Of a stretch of 64,000 nucleotides of DNA, positions 1-8,353 are shown one piece after another. This DNA is from Saprospiraceae bacterium (GTDB lineage Bacteria > Bacteroidota > Bacteroidia > Chitinophagales > Saprospiraceae). The DNA is taken from positions 1-64,000 of the forward strand of contig JADKKF010000007.1 of NCBI GenBank assembly GCA_016720635.1. Reading direction: 5' to 3'. The first letter of the stretch is position 1, and each line of letters opens with the position of its first letter. The notes beneath the pieces are model-generated. The model was not told where the DNA came from, searched no databases, and saw nothing but the letters and a program-made list of their open reading frames with translations. The position numbers were made by a program, and so were the translations under genes.

Positions 1-283
1 ATGGTACCTGAGCCAAAGGGACTACTTCAGATAGTTCACTTGGGTTGGTGGCTATGTGGGTAGGATTTATGTTCAGTTGTTTTTTGGTCCATTGTTGATA
101 TCCCAACACAAGCAATAAAGCCATGGATGCAGCCAATAGTAGTTTTTTGTTAAAAACTATGGGTGCAGCAGATTTTTTATCCTCTTTTTGCATCTCCATT
201 TGGATTTTTGCCCAAGCATCGCTGCTGGGTTTTCTTCCGAAGCTTTTGAATTTTTCCTTATATAATTTATCTATTTCGATCAT
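1..283 (-). CDS. Putative anti-sigma factor-like membrane protein (partial, 3' end outside window)
   Basis: I read this partial gene directly from the minus strand; it runs off the left edge. It starts at an ATG (281-283) that overlaps the TGA of the sigma factor in an ATGA arrangement, so the two are probably translationally coupled. The visible part begins MIEIDKLYKEKFKSFGRKPS, has about 45 charged residues, then one hydrophobic segment (LLLAASMALLLVLGY), then a polar region presumably in the periplasm. A gene directly behind an ECF sigma factor with a short cytoplasmic domain and one membrane span is typical of an anti-sigma regulator. No zinc-binding anti-sigma motif is visible, so this role is inferred from position and topology. 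Confidence 0.6.
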   Translation of the reverse strand, partial: MIEIDKLYKEKFKSFGRKPSSDAWAKIQMEMQKEDKKSAAPIVFNKKLLLAASMALLLVLGYQQWTKKQLNINPTHIATNPSELSEVVPLAQVP

Positions 284-873
284 CGTAGCAGACTTTTATT
301 AGATTCTAAAATAATTTCAGACGACTCTTGATTCAATTTTTTTTTGAGCCAAATCCTTGCCCTATGGAGCTGTGTTTTGGATGTAGTCTCTTGGATTCCT
401 AACATAGTTGCAATCTCCTGGTGTGTGTACCCATCTATAGCGTACATGTTAAAAACCGTTTTATAGCCTTCGGGTAAATCATCGATCAATTTCAAAAGAT
501 ATTCGCAATCTACATCGCTTTGAATATGGACAAACACTTGGTTTTCCAAGGGAATGCTGTCTTCAGAGGCAAATTGCAAATTATTTTTACTTCTCAAGTA
601 TGACAAAGACTCTCTAACCATTATTCTTTTCATCCAACCTTCAAAGCTTCCAATAGCTTCGTACTTATCTATGTTTTTGAATATCTTAATAAAGCCATTG
701 GATAAAACCTCTTCTGCTATCATATCGACCTTCATATATCTTCTACAGATACCCATCATTGTCCTTGAATATCGATTGTACAATACTAAATATGCTTTTT
801 CATCCCGATTTCTACAGCCGTGGATTAGTTCATTTTCCGATTGATATTTTTCTTTATTTGAAAATAAACGCAT
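280..873 (-). CDS. RNA polymerase sigma factor, sigma-70/ECF family
   Basis: The 197-residue protein has the two helical domains of ECF sigma factors. Region 2 lies at about residues 25-95 (YNRYSRTMMGICRRYM, then the hydrophobic SFEGWMKRIMVRESLSYLR core). Region 4 lies at about 130-182, with the helix-turn-helix stretch YTHQEIATMLGIQETTSKTQ followed by LHRARIWLKKKL. The length fits the family. It would direct RNA polymerase to a small regulon. The next gene downstream overlaps its stop codon and looks like a membrane anti-sigma protein. The regulon and the inducing signal cannot be read from this sequence. Confidence 0.93.
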   Translation of the reverse strand: MRLFSNKEKYQSENELIHGCRNRDEKAYLVLYNRYSRTMMGICRRYMKVDMIAEEVLSNGFIKIFKNIDKYEAIGSFEGWMKRIMVRESLSYLRSKNNLQFASEDSIPLENQVFVHIQSDVDCEYLLKLIDDLPEGYKTVFNMYAIDGYTHQEIATMLGIQETTSKTQLHRARIWLKKKLNQESSEIILESNKSLLR

Positions 874-1004
874 GTTTTCGTTTTGTTATAAATACAGACT
901 TTATTTCGATGGATTAGGTTGCACCGATTGCTTTTTTTTATTGAAATTTTTATCTAAAATTAAATGGGATTAACAAATGCGGTTTGCGCAAGACTGATAC
1001 TTCT

Positions 1005-1310
1005 CTAGAGGTTCGAATAAAAAACTTCGTATTTTGCCATTATATTTGTATGACAAGTTTGGGGTAGGCTGTCCCAATCTCTGAAATCTACCAAAATTGG
1101 AATTAGGCTATCTCTAATCAAATCTGATAGATCATTAAAAACATCAACAGGGATTCCATTCCGTTCTCTACACTTGATGACCAAATCCAGATCACTCCCT
1201 TCATGGGCGTCACCATTGACTCGGCTACCAAATGCGAGTACTTCTATAGAATAGTCACAAGTATCAAAAATTTTATGTAATGTTACTTTATCCTTTTCAC
1301 GCAGAAGCAT
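1005..1310 (-). CDS. MNT-type minimal nucleotidyltransferase (MntA-like)
   Basis: The 101-residue protein carries the nucleotidyltransferase signature GSRVNGDAHEGSDLDLVI (G-S, ten residues, then D-x-D) and a third acidic residue in LVDFRDWDSL, so the metal-binding triad appears intact. Known MntA proteins AMPylate and silence the HEPN partner encoded beside them. Here the partner lies immediately upstream and overlaps this gene by 14 bases. The start is an ATG inside that overlap. The gene is best read as the transferase half of a MNT/HEPN module. Whether this copy is a true antitoxin is inference. Confidence 0.85.
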   Translation of the reverse strand: MLLREKDKVTLHKIFDTCDYSIEVLAFGSRVNGDAHEGSDLDLVIKCRERNGIPVDVFNDLSDLIRDSLIPILVDFRDWDSLPQTCHTNIMAKYEVFYSNL

Positions 1311-1743
1311 CTCTATGAGTATTTTGGGTTTGTATCATTTTTACCAAATTGGTTACATCTTGGATAAACATGGGTATTAATTCCATAGTTTCAGCGTACT
1401 TGCTAGCATCATGATCGTCATCGGAATCGGAATCATGGCAGATATTGCTGTATTGCAGCCAATGTTCACATTCTTCTAAAGTCATCATACTTCTCAGTAC
1501 ACAATGCCTAAAAATATCCTTAAAATAAAGCTTATCAACCTCTTTGGACGAGTGAAAATAAGGCTTCAAGCTCTTGCGAGTTAATTTTCCAGATTGTTCT
1601 AAGATTATTTCAAATTCTTTCAAGCATGAACAACGATACATATCGGATTCTATGCTATTTTTTTCTACACGATTGTAAAAATTGAAAGCCCGAACTAAGG
1701 TTGCAATACAATGTTCTAGATATGTAGTGTCAATATTCGCCAT
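1297..1743 (-). CDS. HEPN-fold nucleotidyltransferase substrate-binding protein (HI0074/HepT-like)
   Basis: This all-helical protein of about 148 residues has the layout of HI0074-type partners of minimal nucleotidyltransferases: an N-terminal YLEHCIATLVRAFNFY helix, a middle FRHCVLRSMMTLEECEHWL helix and a C-terminal helical bundle. I chose the ATG at 1741-1743; a TTG lies directly before it. Active HEPN toxins carry an R-x4-6-H motif near the middle. Here the matching stretch reads LQYSNICHDSDSDDDHD and has no arginine in that place, so RNase activity is doubtful. It is followed by, and overlaps, the MNT gene. Confidence 0.75.
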   Translation of the reverse strand: MANIDTTYLEHCIATLVRAFNFYNRVEKNSIESDMYRCSCLKEFEIILEQSGKLTRKSLKPYFHSSKEVDKLYFKDIFRHCVLRSMMTLEECEHWLQYSNICHDSDSDDDHDASKYAETMELIPMFIQDVTNLVKMIQTQNTHRDASA

Positions 1744-1759
1744 CAAAGGAACTTAAAAT

Positions 1760-2182
1760 TTACTCTTCCAATGTACCAGCCACCTTTTCAGCTTTTTCTA
1801 GTAATTGTTCCATTCTTGTTAACAAATCTTTTTGCTCAGAGGCTTTAACATTCTTTTGTGTGGATAATTTATCTAACTTTGTTTCGATCGAATTTTTTTC
1901 AGCTTCTAATTGAGTTATTTCTTGGTTTGTAGAAGCATCTTTAGAGGAAGATTTCATTTTTTGAAGCATCATGCTCATTTTGTCCAAAGCCTTATCATAT
2001 TTCCCATTGTCAAACTTAGTTTTTTCCGTATTTAGTAGATTTCCGACTGCCCGACCTGCGTCTTTGATCTCGCTTACTACAGCCTTAGCCTGAGTACGTT
2101 CTTCCGAATTTCCAAAAAAATAGTTGTAGATCAAAACACCGATGACCAGCAGAATTAAAATTTTAAATAAAAACCTGAACAT
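1760..2182 (-). CDS. Membrane-anchored coiled-coil protein of unknown function
   Basis: The 140-residue protein begins with a single hydrophobic anchor (FKILILLVIGVLIYNYFF). The rest is strongly charged and helical, with heptad-like repeats over about residues 75-140 (ITQLEAEKNSIETKLDKLST and following), so a coiled coil outside or inside the membrane is likely. It lies 16 bases upstream of the HEPN gene on the same strand and may be co-transcribed with the HEPN/MNT pair. I do not recognise a family. Confidence 0.7.
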   Translation of the reverse strand: MFRFLFKILILLVIGVLIYNYFFGNSEERTQAKAVVSEIKDAGRAVGNLLNTEKTKFDNGKYDKALDKMSMMLQKMKSSSKDASTNQEITQLEAEKNSIETKLDKLSTQKNVKASEQKDLLTRMEQLLEKAEKVAGTLEE

Positions 2183-2239
2183 AATCTATTGAAATATAAT
2201 GACTTGTAATACAGTACGTAAAATTAAGGTTATTTTTCC

Positions 2240-2247
2240 TAATTTTG
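2240..2247 (+). promoter_or_regulatory. Promoter -7 box (TAATTTTG) for leuS
   Basis: TAATTTTG matches the Bacteroidota -7 consensus TAnnTTTG and lies 51 bases before the chosen leuS start. No good TTTG -33 box is visible at the usual spacing, so this is a moderate call. Confidence 0.45.
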
Positions 2248-2298
2248 TGGATTCAAAGATTTTTTTTTAAAAAGTTAGCCCTAATAAATTATTTTTTC

Positions 2299-5184
2299 AT
2301 GGAATACAATCCAAATTCATTCAAAGCCGACATTGATCTTTTTTGGGAAAACAATCAGGTCTATAAAGTGGAAAATGAATCATCCAAACCCAAATTTTAT
2401 GTTTTGGATATGTTTCCTTATCCATCAGGGGCTGGGCTGCATGTAGGGCACCCACTGGGTTATATTGCTTCTGATATTTTCGCTAGATTCAAGAGACTCC
2501 AAGGTTTTAACGTATTGCATCCCATTGGCTATGACTCTTTTGGTTTACCAGCGGAACAGTACGCAATACAGACTGGTGTTCACCCTGCGGACTCAACCAA
2601 GGCCAACATTGCGACCTTCAAATCCCAATTAAAAAAAATCGGATTTTCCTATGATTGGACTAGAGAATTGATGACCAGTGATCCTAATTATTACAAGTGG
2701 ACTCAATGGATTTTTCTAGAATTATTCAACCATTTTTATAATATAAAAGAAGATAAAGCGAATCCAATCTCTGATTTGATCACTCATTTTGAGATGCATG
2801 GCAGCCATCAGAATCCAGGCTTCCACACTACGGTCCTTGAGTTTAGCCCACAAGACTGGAAATCATTTTCCGAAAAGCAAAAGGAAGATATCTTGATGAA
2901 TTTTAGGCTCGTTTACAGAACCCAAGGTACGGTCAATTGGTGTGAGGAATTAGGAACGGTTTTGGCAAATGATGAGATTAAAGATGGTGTATCAGAAAGA
3001 GGAGGATTCCCGGTTACTAAAAAGGCCATGATGCAATGGTCGCTCCGAACATCAGCATACGCACAGAGGCTGCTTGATGGCTTAAATCAGTTGGACTGGA
3101 GTGAAGCATTAAAAACCATGCAAACCCATTGGATAGGGCGGTCTGAAGGGGCTAGTTTGTCATTTGAGGTGAAAGACAGCAATATAAAAATTCCAATATA
3201 TACGACCCGTCCTGATACGATTTTTGGTGCTACTTTTGTAGTACTGGCACCAGACCACGATTTGGTTTCAGTACTGATCAATCCTGAAGTGAAAGAATCG
3301 GTCTCGGCTTATCAAGAATTCGTTAAATCAAAATCTGACCGTGAAAGAGCCGATGGGAAAAGTATTTCAGGGGTTTTTACGGGATCCTATGCCATCAATC
3401 CATTTACACATAAGCCAATTCCCATTTGGATCGCGGATTACGTATTGAAGGATTATGGTACGGGTGCTATCATGGCTGTTCCCTCCAATGATGATAGAGA
3501 CATGGCATTTGCTCAGCATTTTGATCTCCCTATCGTCGAGGTAATAGACCAATCGGACTTTCCCGAAGCCTCTCGGCAAGATAAAGTTGGGAAACTACAA
3601 CACAGCGATTTTTTGAATGGCATGGACGTGGCAAAAGCCATCAAAGAAATTCTTAAAGCCATCGAAGAAAAAGGCTTAGGTACGCGAAAAGTTAATTATA
3701 GACTTCGCGATGCTAATTATAGTCGCCAGCGATATTGGGGCGAACCTTTTCCTATCTTTTATGATGAAAAAGGCTTAATACACGCATTGGATATTCACGA
3801 TCCCCAATGTCAATTGCCCCCAGTGAGCGATTATAAGCCAACTACAGGAGGAAAAGCACCCCTCAATAACAATCCTAGCTGGGTTCATTTTGCTGAGGGA
3901 AAAACAATGGAAACCGACACCATGCCAGGCTTTGCTGGATCTTCATGGTATTTCTTGCGCTATATGGATCCACAGAATGACAAGGAAGCATTTTCAAAAA
4001 AAGCAATTGATTATTGGCAATCCGTAGATTTGTATTTGGGAGGATCCGAACATGCTGTTGGACATTTGTTGTATTCTAGGATGTGGCATAAGTTTCTTTA
4101 TGATATTGGAAAAGTTCCTACAGACGAACCATTCAAAAAGTTGATAAATCAAGGGATGATCCAAGGTGTGAGTGCAAAGATTTGGACCCTCAAGAATCCA
4201 TTGCAAGAGGTCGAAAATTTGATCTCCATTAACGATGAAAATATTGCGATTGCAACCTCACAACAGGTTTTTGTTAGTGCTGATATAATTGATGATATCA
4301 AGGCGCTTAATCCTTCTACTGTTTGGTTATTGGGTACCTTCCCATTAGATTTTGTATCTGATTATTCTCATAATATGCACGTTGCGAACCAAGAAGGCGT
4401 AAAATCCTTTGAAAAGTGGAAAGGTGGTAACCATATCTTTTTATCTAGGACAAACGAATTTTATTTGGTATCTGAGGTAGAAAAGATGTCAAAGTCAAAA
4501 TACAACGTAATAAATCCCGACGATATAGTGGAAAAATATGGTGCAGATTGTTTCAGGATGTATGAAATGTTCCTTGGTCCCATAGAGCAAGCAAAACCTT
4601 GGGACATGCAAGGGATCGATGGGGTGAACAAATTTTTAAGGAGGTTTTGGACCCTTTTTTATGACGATGCTGGAAAAATCCAACTTAGCGACGCTGTACC
4701 TTCAAAAGAGGAAGATAAGATAATCAATACGTGCATAAAAAAAGTGAACGAAGACATCGAAAAGTTCTCTTTGAATACTTGCGTTTCGAGCTTTATGATT
4801 TGTGTAAATGAATTAAAAAAGATACAATCAGTAAACCATGAGGTATTGCGTAAATTAAATATACTTCTTGCACCCTTTGCGCCTTATATTACTGAGCATA
4901 TTTGGAGGGATATTTTTGGTGAAAAGACATCGATTCATGCTTTGCCAGAAGGAGAAACAAGCAGGTATCCATTGGCAGATGAGTCAAAGCTAGTTGCTGA
5001 TAATTTCGATTATCCTATTTGTATCAATGGTAAGAAAAGAGCGATACTGTCTGTAGCCATTCAAACGGACAATAAAACATTAGAAAGCCTCGCTGTTAAT
5101 CATGAAGACATCGTGAAGTGGTTAGATACTCCCATTAAAAAAGTAATCATCGTACCCCAGAAAATGATCAATATCGTGATTTAA
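2299..5184 (+). CDS. leuS: Leucyl-tRNA synthetase
   Basis: This class I synthetase charges tRNA-Leu with leucine in the cytoplasm. The HIGH motif appears as HVGHPLGY at about residue 48, with the preceding FPYPSGAGL typical of LeuRS. The KMSKS loop (EKMSKSKYN) is at about residue 728. A CP1 editing region (TTRPDTIFGATFVVLAPDH) and the GSSWYFLRYMDP stretch are present. I start at the ATG at 2299, which gives 961 residues beginning MEYNPNSF; an upstream in-frame ATG at 2245 would add 18 unusual hydrophobic residues and overlaps the promoter box. The gene converges on clpS. Confidence 0.97.
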   Translation: MEYNPNSFKADIDLFWENNQVYKVENESSKPKFYVLDMFPYPSGAGLHVGHPLGYIASDIFARFKRLQGFNVLHPIGYDSFGLPAEQYAIQTGVHPADSTKANIATFKSQLKKIGFSYDWTRELMTSDPNYYKWTQWIFLELFNHFYNIKEDKANPISDLITHFEMHGSHQNPGFHTTVLEFSPQDWKSFSEKQKEDILMNFRLVYRTQGTVNWCEELGTVLANDEIKDGVSERGGFPVTKKAMMQWSLRTSAYAQRLLDGLNQLDWSEALKTMQTHWIGRSEGASLSFEVKDSNIKIPIYTTRPDTIFGATFVVLAPDHDLVSVLINPEVKESVSAYQEFVKSKSDRERADGKSISGVFTGSYAINPFTHKPIPIWIADYVLKDYGTGAIMAVPSNDDRDMAFAQHFDLPIVEVIDQSDFPEASRQDKVGKLQHSDFLNGMDVAKAIKEILKAIEEKGLGTRKVNYRLRDANYSRQRYWGEPFPIFYDEKGLIHALDIHDPQCQLPPVSDYKPTTGGKAPLNNNPSWVHFAEGKTMETDTMPGFAGSSWYFLRYMDPQNDKEAFSKKAIDYWQSVDLYLGGSEHAVGHLLYSRMWHKFLYDIGKVPTDEPFKKLINQGMIQGVSAKIWTLKNPLQEVENLISINDENIAIATSQQVFVSADIIDDIKALNPSTVWLLGTFPLDFVSDYSHNMHVANQEGVKSFEKWKGGNHIFLSRTNEFYLVSEVEKMSKSKYNVINPDDIVEKYGADCFRMYEMFLGPIEQAKPWDMQGIDGVNKFLRRFWTLFYDDAGKIQLSDAVPSKEEDKIINTCIKKVNEDIEKFSLNTCVSSFMICVNELKKIQSVNHEVLRKLNILLAPFAPYITEHIWRDIFGEKTSIHALPEGETSRYPLADESKLVADNFDYPICINGKKRAILSVAIQTDNKTLESLAVNHEDIVKWLDTPIKKVIIVPQKMINIVI

Positions 5185-5223
5185 AATCACGTTAATAAAA
5201 ACGATATTAGGAAACTATTAAAA

Positions 5224-5529
5224 CTAGACGGACTTAACCTCTTCTATTGTCGCTGACAATCCGCGATCAACCAAAGCATCTTTGAATGGCACCAAAGAAC
5301 TTCTACTACCTGTTTTTACAGTAGCTTTTCCTTTAAAATGAATGATGATGGAAAGTTGTTCTGACTGCTCTAAAGTATGCCCACATACATCTACCAATGA
5401 TTGAATGACCCAATCAAATGTGTTGTGATCATCGTTGAATATTATCAATTGTGCATACAATTTTTGTTCAGATTGCGTAAGTACGCTCGTATCTTCCAAA
5501 GTTACCGTCATAGGGTTAGAATTAGTCAT
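5224..5529 (-). CDS. clpS: ATP-dependent Clp protease adaptor protein ClpS
   Basis: The 101-residue protein has the ClpS core: LIIFNDDHNTFDWVIQSLVD near residue 28, then CGHTLEQSEQLSIIIHFKGKA. The D-D-H and the following helix form the pocket that binds N-degron residues in known ClpS proteins, which then hand substrates to ClpA/ClpC for proteolysis. The short N-terminal extension is normal. It ends 39 bases from the leuS stop (convergent) and lies 27 bases downstream of the peroxiredoxin gene on the same strand, so the two may share a transcript. Confidence 0.95.
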   Translation of the reverse strand: MTNSNPMTVTLEDTSVLTQSEQKLYAQLIIFNDDHNTFDWVIQSLVDVCGHTLEQSEQLSIIIHFKGKATVKTGSRSSLVPFKDALVDRGLSATIEEVKSV

Positions 5530-5556
5530 GGATAAATGATTAGAGGCTAAGCTAAA

Positions 5557-6021
5557 TCAAGATAAGTTTACTAAGCAATTTTTAACTGCATCAAAATTTG
5601 GAATTTCTCCAGCATTTTCGAGAACTTCAACATAGGCGATTTTACCATTAGGGTCAACAACAAATGCAGAGCGCTTTGATACGCCTTTCATATCCATAAC
5701 GAAGGAATCATAAATGGTACCATAAGCTGTTGAAACTTCCCTGTTAAAATCAGAAAGCAAAGGAAAATTGTATCCCTGCTCTTGCTTAAATTTTTGCAAC
5801 GTAAAGATAGAATCCACAGAAATGCCTAGGATTTGAGCATTTAGACTTTCATAATACTTTATATCATCTCTGATGGCACACAATTCTTGGGTGCAAACTC
5901 CTGTGAAAGCCAGTGGAAAGAACAAAAGCACCACGGATCTGCCTTTAAAATCTGAAAGCGAAACCAATGATTTTTCGTCTGAATACAGACTAAATTCTGG
6001 AGCAATATCACCTATTTTCAT
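5557..6021 (-). CDS. Peroxiredoxin (AhpC/TSA superfamily, AhpE-like)
   Basis: The 154-residue thiol peroxidase has the family sequence FFPLAFTGVCTQELCAIRDD; the first cysteine (about residue 43) is the peroxidatic position, with a T three residues before it. A second cysteine five residues later could act as a resolving residue. The short length and the LCAIRD run resemble AhpE-like one-cysteine enzymes more than Bcp. It probably reduces hydroperoxides in the cytoplasm. It is divergent from panC and has its own promoter-like box. Confidence 0.92.
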   Translation of the reverse strand: MKIGDIAPEFSLYSDEKSLVSLSDFKGRSVVLLFFPLAFTGVCTQELCAIRDDIKYYESLNAQILGISVDSIFTLQKFKQEQGYNFPLLSDFNREVSTAYGTIYDSFVMDMKGVSKRSAFVVDPNGKIAYVEVLENAGEIPNFDAVKNCLVNLS

Positions 6022-6045
6022 GCTTTAAGTCTATGTTTTACGTCA

Positions 6046-6053
6046 CAAAGATA
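6046..6053 (-). promoter_or_regulatory. Promoter -7 box (TATCTTTG on minus strand) for the peroxiredoxin gene
   Basis: Read on the minus strand this is TATCTTTG, an exact fit to TAnnTTTG, 25 bases before the ATG. The opposite-facing box for panC lies 33 bases away. Confidence 0.5.
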
Positions 6054-6085
6054 ACATATTTTTCTTTCTTCTCCATTTATTTTCT

Positions 6086-6093
6086 TAATTTTG
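6086..6093 (+). promoter_or_regulatory. Promoter -7 box (TAATTTTG) for panC
   Basis: TAATTTTG lies 36 bases before the panC ATG within the 107-bp divergent gap. It fits the Bacteroidota -7 consensus. No clear -33 box is seen. Confidence 0.45.
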
Positions 6094-6128
6094 AAGTACT
6101 AAGCTAGCTTTATACAAACAATAGCGCA

Positions 6129-6974
6129 ATGAAGATTATTACCACCAATCAGGAATTGATACATTCAATCAGCGATGAAAGGTTACTCGGTCGATCAATC
6201 GGTTTTGTGCCAACTATGGGCGCTTTGCACCAAGGGCATCTTGATTTAATTCGCGCTTCATTGGATAGGAATTGTTACACTGTTTGCAGTATTTTCGTCA
6301 ATCCGACCCAGTTTAACGATCCCAAAGACTTGGAAAAATATCCAAGGACACTTTCTTCGGATTCTGAAATGTTGCTCAAAGCTGGATGTGATTTGTTGTT
6401 CGCACCCGATGTCGCTGAGATCTACCCTAAAGTACCTGATACGACACCCTCATTTGACATGATAGGAATGGATAGAGTGATGGAAGGAAAATTTCGTCCT
6501 GGGCATTTTGATGGTGTGGTCCAAGTCGTTTATCGTTTATTGGATTTGGTAAAACCAGATCACCTATTCATGGGCTTGAAAGATTATCAACAACAAGCGA
6601 TCATCGGTCGGATGATCCTCGCGCTAAATCTGCCTGTATTTTTGGTTTCAGTGGAAACGACAAGAGAAGAAGATGGCTTAGCCATGAGCTCACGAAATGC
6701 TCGTCTTACCCCAGAGTGGAGGCAGAAAGCCCCTATAATTTTTGAAACATTGCAAGCAGTAAAGACTGACGTTTTGGCTGGAAAAAATATCAGTCGTATA
6801 GAAGCTTTTTATTTTAGTAAATTGACCGAATTGGGTTTTAGAATGGAATATCTCGAGATTTGCAATCCTCTAACACTTCAACCTATAAGCCATTTTAAGG
6901 ACAAAGCCGTGGTTTGTATCGCATTATGGGCAGGTGACGTACGACTTATTGATAATATTTTAATCGTAGCTTAA
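6129..6974 (+). CDS. panC: Pantothenate synthetase
   Basis: The 281-residue enzyme joins pantoate and beta-alanine with ATP in coenzyme A biosynthesis. Visible signatures are the nucleotide-binding TMGALHQGHLDLI near residue 29 (HIGH-like), FVNPTQFNDPKDLEKYPRT near residue 56, the RPGHFDGVVQVV loop, the GLKDYQQ stretch and SSRNARLTPEWR. The length is normal. No panB or panD is adjacent. It overlaps the end of the FAD oxidoreductase gene by 15 bases, tail to tail. Confidence 0.97.
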   Translation: MKIITTNQELIHSISDERLLGRSIGFVPTMGALHQGHLDLIRASLDRNCYTVCSIFVNPTQFNDPKDLEKYPRTLSSDSEMLLKAGCDLLFAPDVAEIYPKVPDTTPSFDMIGMDRVMEGKFRPGHFDGVVQVVYRLLDLVKPDHLFMGLKDYQQQAIIGRMILALNLPVFLVSVETTREEDGLAMSSRNARLTPEWRQKAPIIFETLQAVKTDVLAGKNISRIEAFYFSKLTELGFRMEYLEICNPLTLQPISHFKDKAVVCIALWAGDVRLIDNILIVA

Positions 6975-8096
6975 TACCAAGTCGGCGACCTCTTCTGCCA
7001 CCAAACTACCTATAGCCACACCCATTCCACCCATGCGCACAGCAACAAAAGTTCGTCCTTCTATCGCTTTTATGATGGGTTTCTTTGTAGGACCTAAGCC
7101 CATGATACCACTCCATTTATATTCCACTTGATATGAAATCCCTGGTAATATGATGTTTTCAACCATATCTTTTAAGCCATCCTGTATTATCGCTGTTTCG
7201 CCTTGTTCAGCAGTCGTTTCTCCTTCTTTGTCTAGATGTCTTCCGCCACCTATAAGCAATCGCTCACCCACATTTCTAAAATAATAATAGCCTTCTAAGT
7301 AGTGGAATGAACCCTTGATTTTTAGTCCAGAAATTGGTTTTGTTACCCACACTTGATTGCGCGCTGGTATCACTTCCAGTTCAGGCATTAGGTCTTTTGC
7401 AAATCCATTTGTACACAGGATCAAATTTCTAACTGAAATCATTTCATCATCCGCAAGTACCAAGCGAGGTTCATTGTAATTTATAATTTTTCGAATATCG
7501 ATTCCAAAAAAAATAATGACGCCCATATCTTTGGCTATTTTGAGCAGCCTTTCCATCATTTGTCCGGTATTAATCTGCCCTTCAACCGTATTTTTTATAG
7601 CCCCTTGAATCCCCAGCATGCCCATAAAAGCATTTTTTGTATCAAGTTTTTCGTAAGTTTTTTCCGTTTTGGTGATCGAAAAAAGCTTCTTATTAAATTC
7701 TTCCATTGCCTCAAAGCACTGATCTTTGTTATGCCCATCTTGTGTACCAAAAATTTCAAATCCTCCCAATCCTTCATACTGAATTTCGCCTTCACCACAT
7801 CTCTTCTTGAGTTTTTCGAGCCCAAGATACCTCCTTTCCACCAGCTCAAAAACAGCGTCTTCTCCCATGATTTGAATGTCTGATAAGAGTTCTGAAACGC
7901 TACCGATACAAGCAAAACCAGCATTTCGAGTACTGGCTCCATTTGGTAAAAATCCTCGTTCAAAAATTACAACTCTAGCACCTGGTTTTTTCAATTTTAG
8001 GTTAATTGCGGTGTTCAATCCAACGATTCCACACCCGATGATTCCATAGTCGATTTTGCCTATTAATATTTCTTTTTCCCAAAAACTAAAGCTCAT
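6960..8096 (-). CDS. FAD-dependent oxidoreductase, DAO (D-amino acid oxidase/glycine oxidase-like) family
   Basis: The 378-residue protein has an N-terminal dinucleotide-binding fold (YGIIGCGIVGLNTAINL, then the acidic end of strand two in VVIFERG) followed by STRNAGFACIG, as in DAO enzymes. The C-terminal part carries GLGPTKKPIIKAIEGRTFVA and MGGMGVAIGSLVAEEVADL, the second FAD-contact segment. It should oxidise a small amine or amino acid, but the substrate cannot be told. No partner genes are adjacent. It converges on panC with a 15-base overlap. Confidence 0.88.
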   Translation of the reverse strand: MSFSFWEKEILIGKIDYGIIGCGIVGLNTAINLKLKKPGARVVIFERGFLPNGASTRNAGFACIGSVSELLSDIQIMGEDAVFELVERRYLGLEKLKKRCGEGEIQYEGLGGFEIFGTQDGHNKDQCFEAMEEFNKKLFSITKTEKTYEKLDTKNAFMGMLGIQGAIKNTVEGQINTGQMMERLLKIAKDMGVIIFFGIDIRKIINYNEPRLVLADDEMISVRNLILCTNGFAKDLMPELEVIPARNQVWVTKPISGLKIKGSFHYLEGYYYFRNVGERLLIGGGRHLDKEGETTAEQGETAIIQDGLKDMVENIILPGISYQVEYKWSGIMGLGPTKKPIIKAIEGRTFVAVRMGGMGVAIGSLVAEEVADLVLSYD

Positions 8097-8119
8097 TTTT
8101 TAATTTTTAAAATTCAATA

Positions 8120-8215
8120 TTATTTGGGTGAGTCCTACGCTCCGCTTCGGATCGGGTCGTTCATGGGTTCTCTCGTCTTTGGACGAGATCCGTCTTTCAG
8201 ACTGCCCATATCCAA
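8120..8215. repeat. Intergenic hairpin-rich sequence, possibly related to the repeats at 22.7 and 31.9 kb
   Basis: The gap between the FAD oxidoreductase and the outer-membrane protein holds GC-rich DNA unlike its AT-rich surroundings. It has a perfect hairpin (CTCGTC, loop TTTG, GACGAG) and CCG-CTT-CGG, next to ATGGGTTCTCTCGTCT, which resembles the core of the repeats at 22,686 and 31,930. A 62-codon open frame across it has no protein-like features and is not called. Confidence 0.4.
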
Positions 8216-8353
8216 GAAAAATGCTTTTATCATGGGCACCATTACCACCCCTCTCACGCTCAGATGCTGCTCATTTTTTTTGATTTTGATAATAAATGTT
8301 AAGTTACAATAATTTTGATTATGTTTGGTTAATATTCCAACTATCTAATATCT

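Noticed and set aside
8124..8312. 62-codon open frame between the FAD oxidoreductase and the outer-membrane protein genes
   Set aside because: It crosses GC-rich hairpin sequence, has no protein-like pattern and no start signal, so I treat it as repeat DNA.
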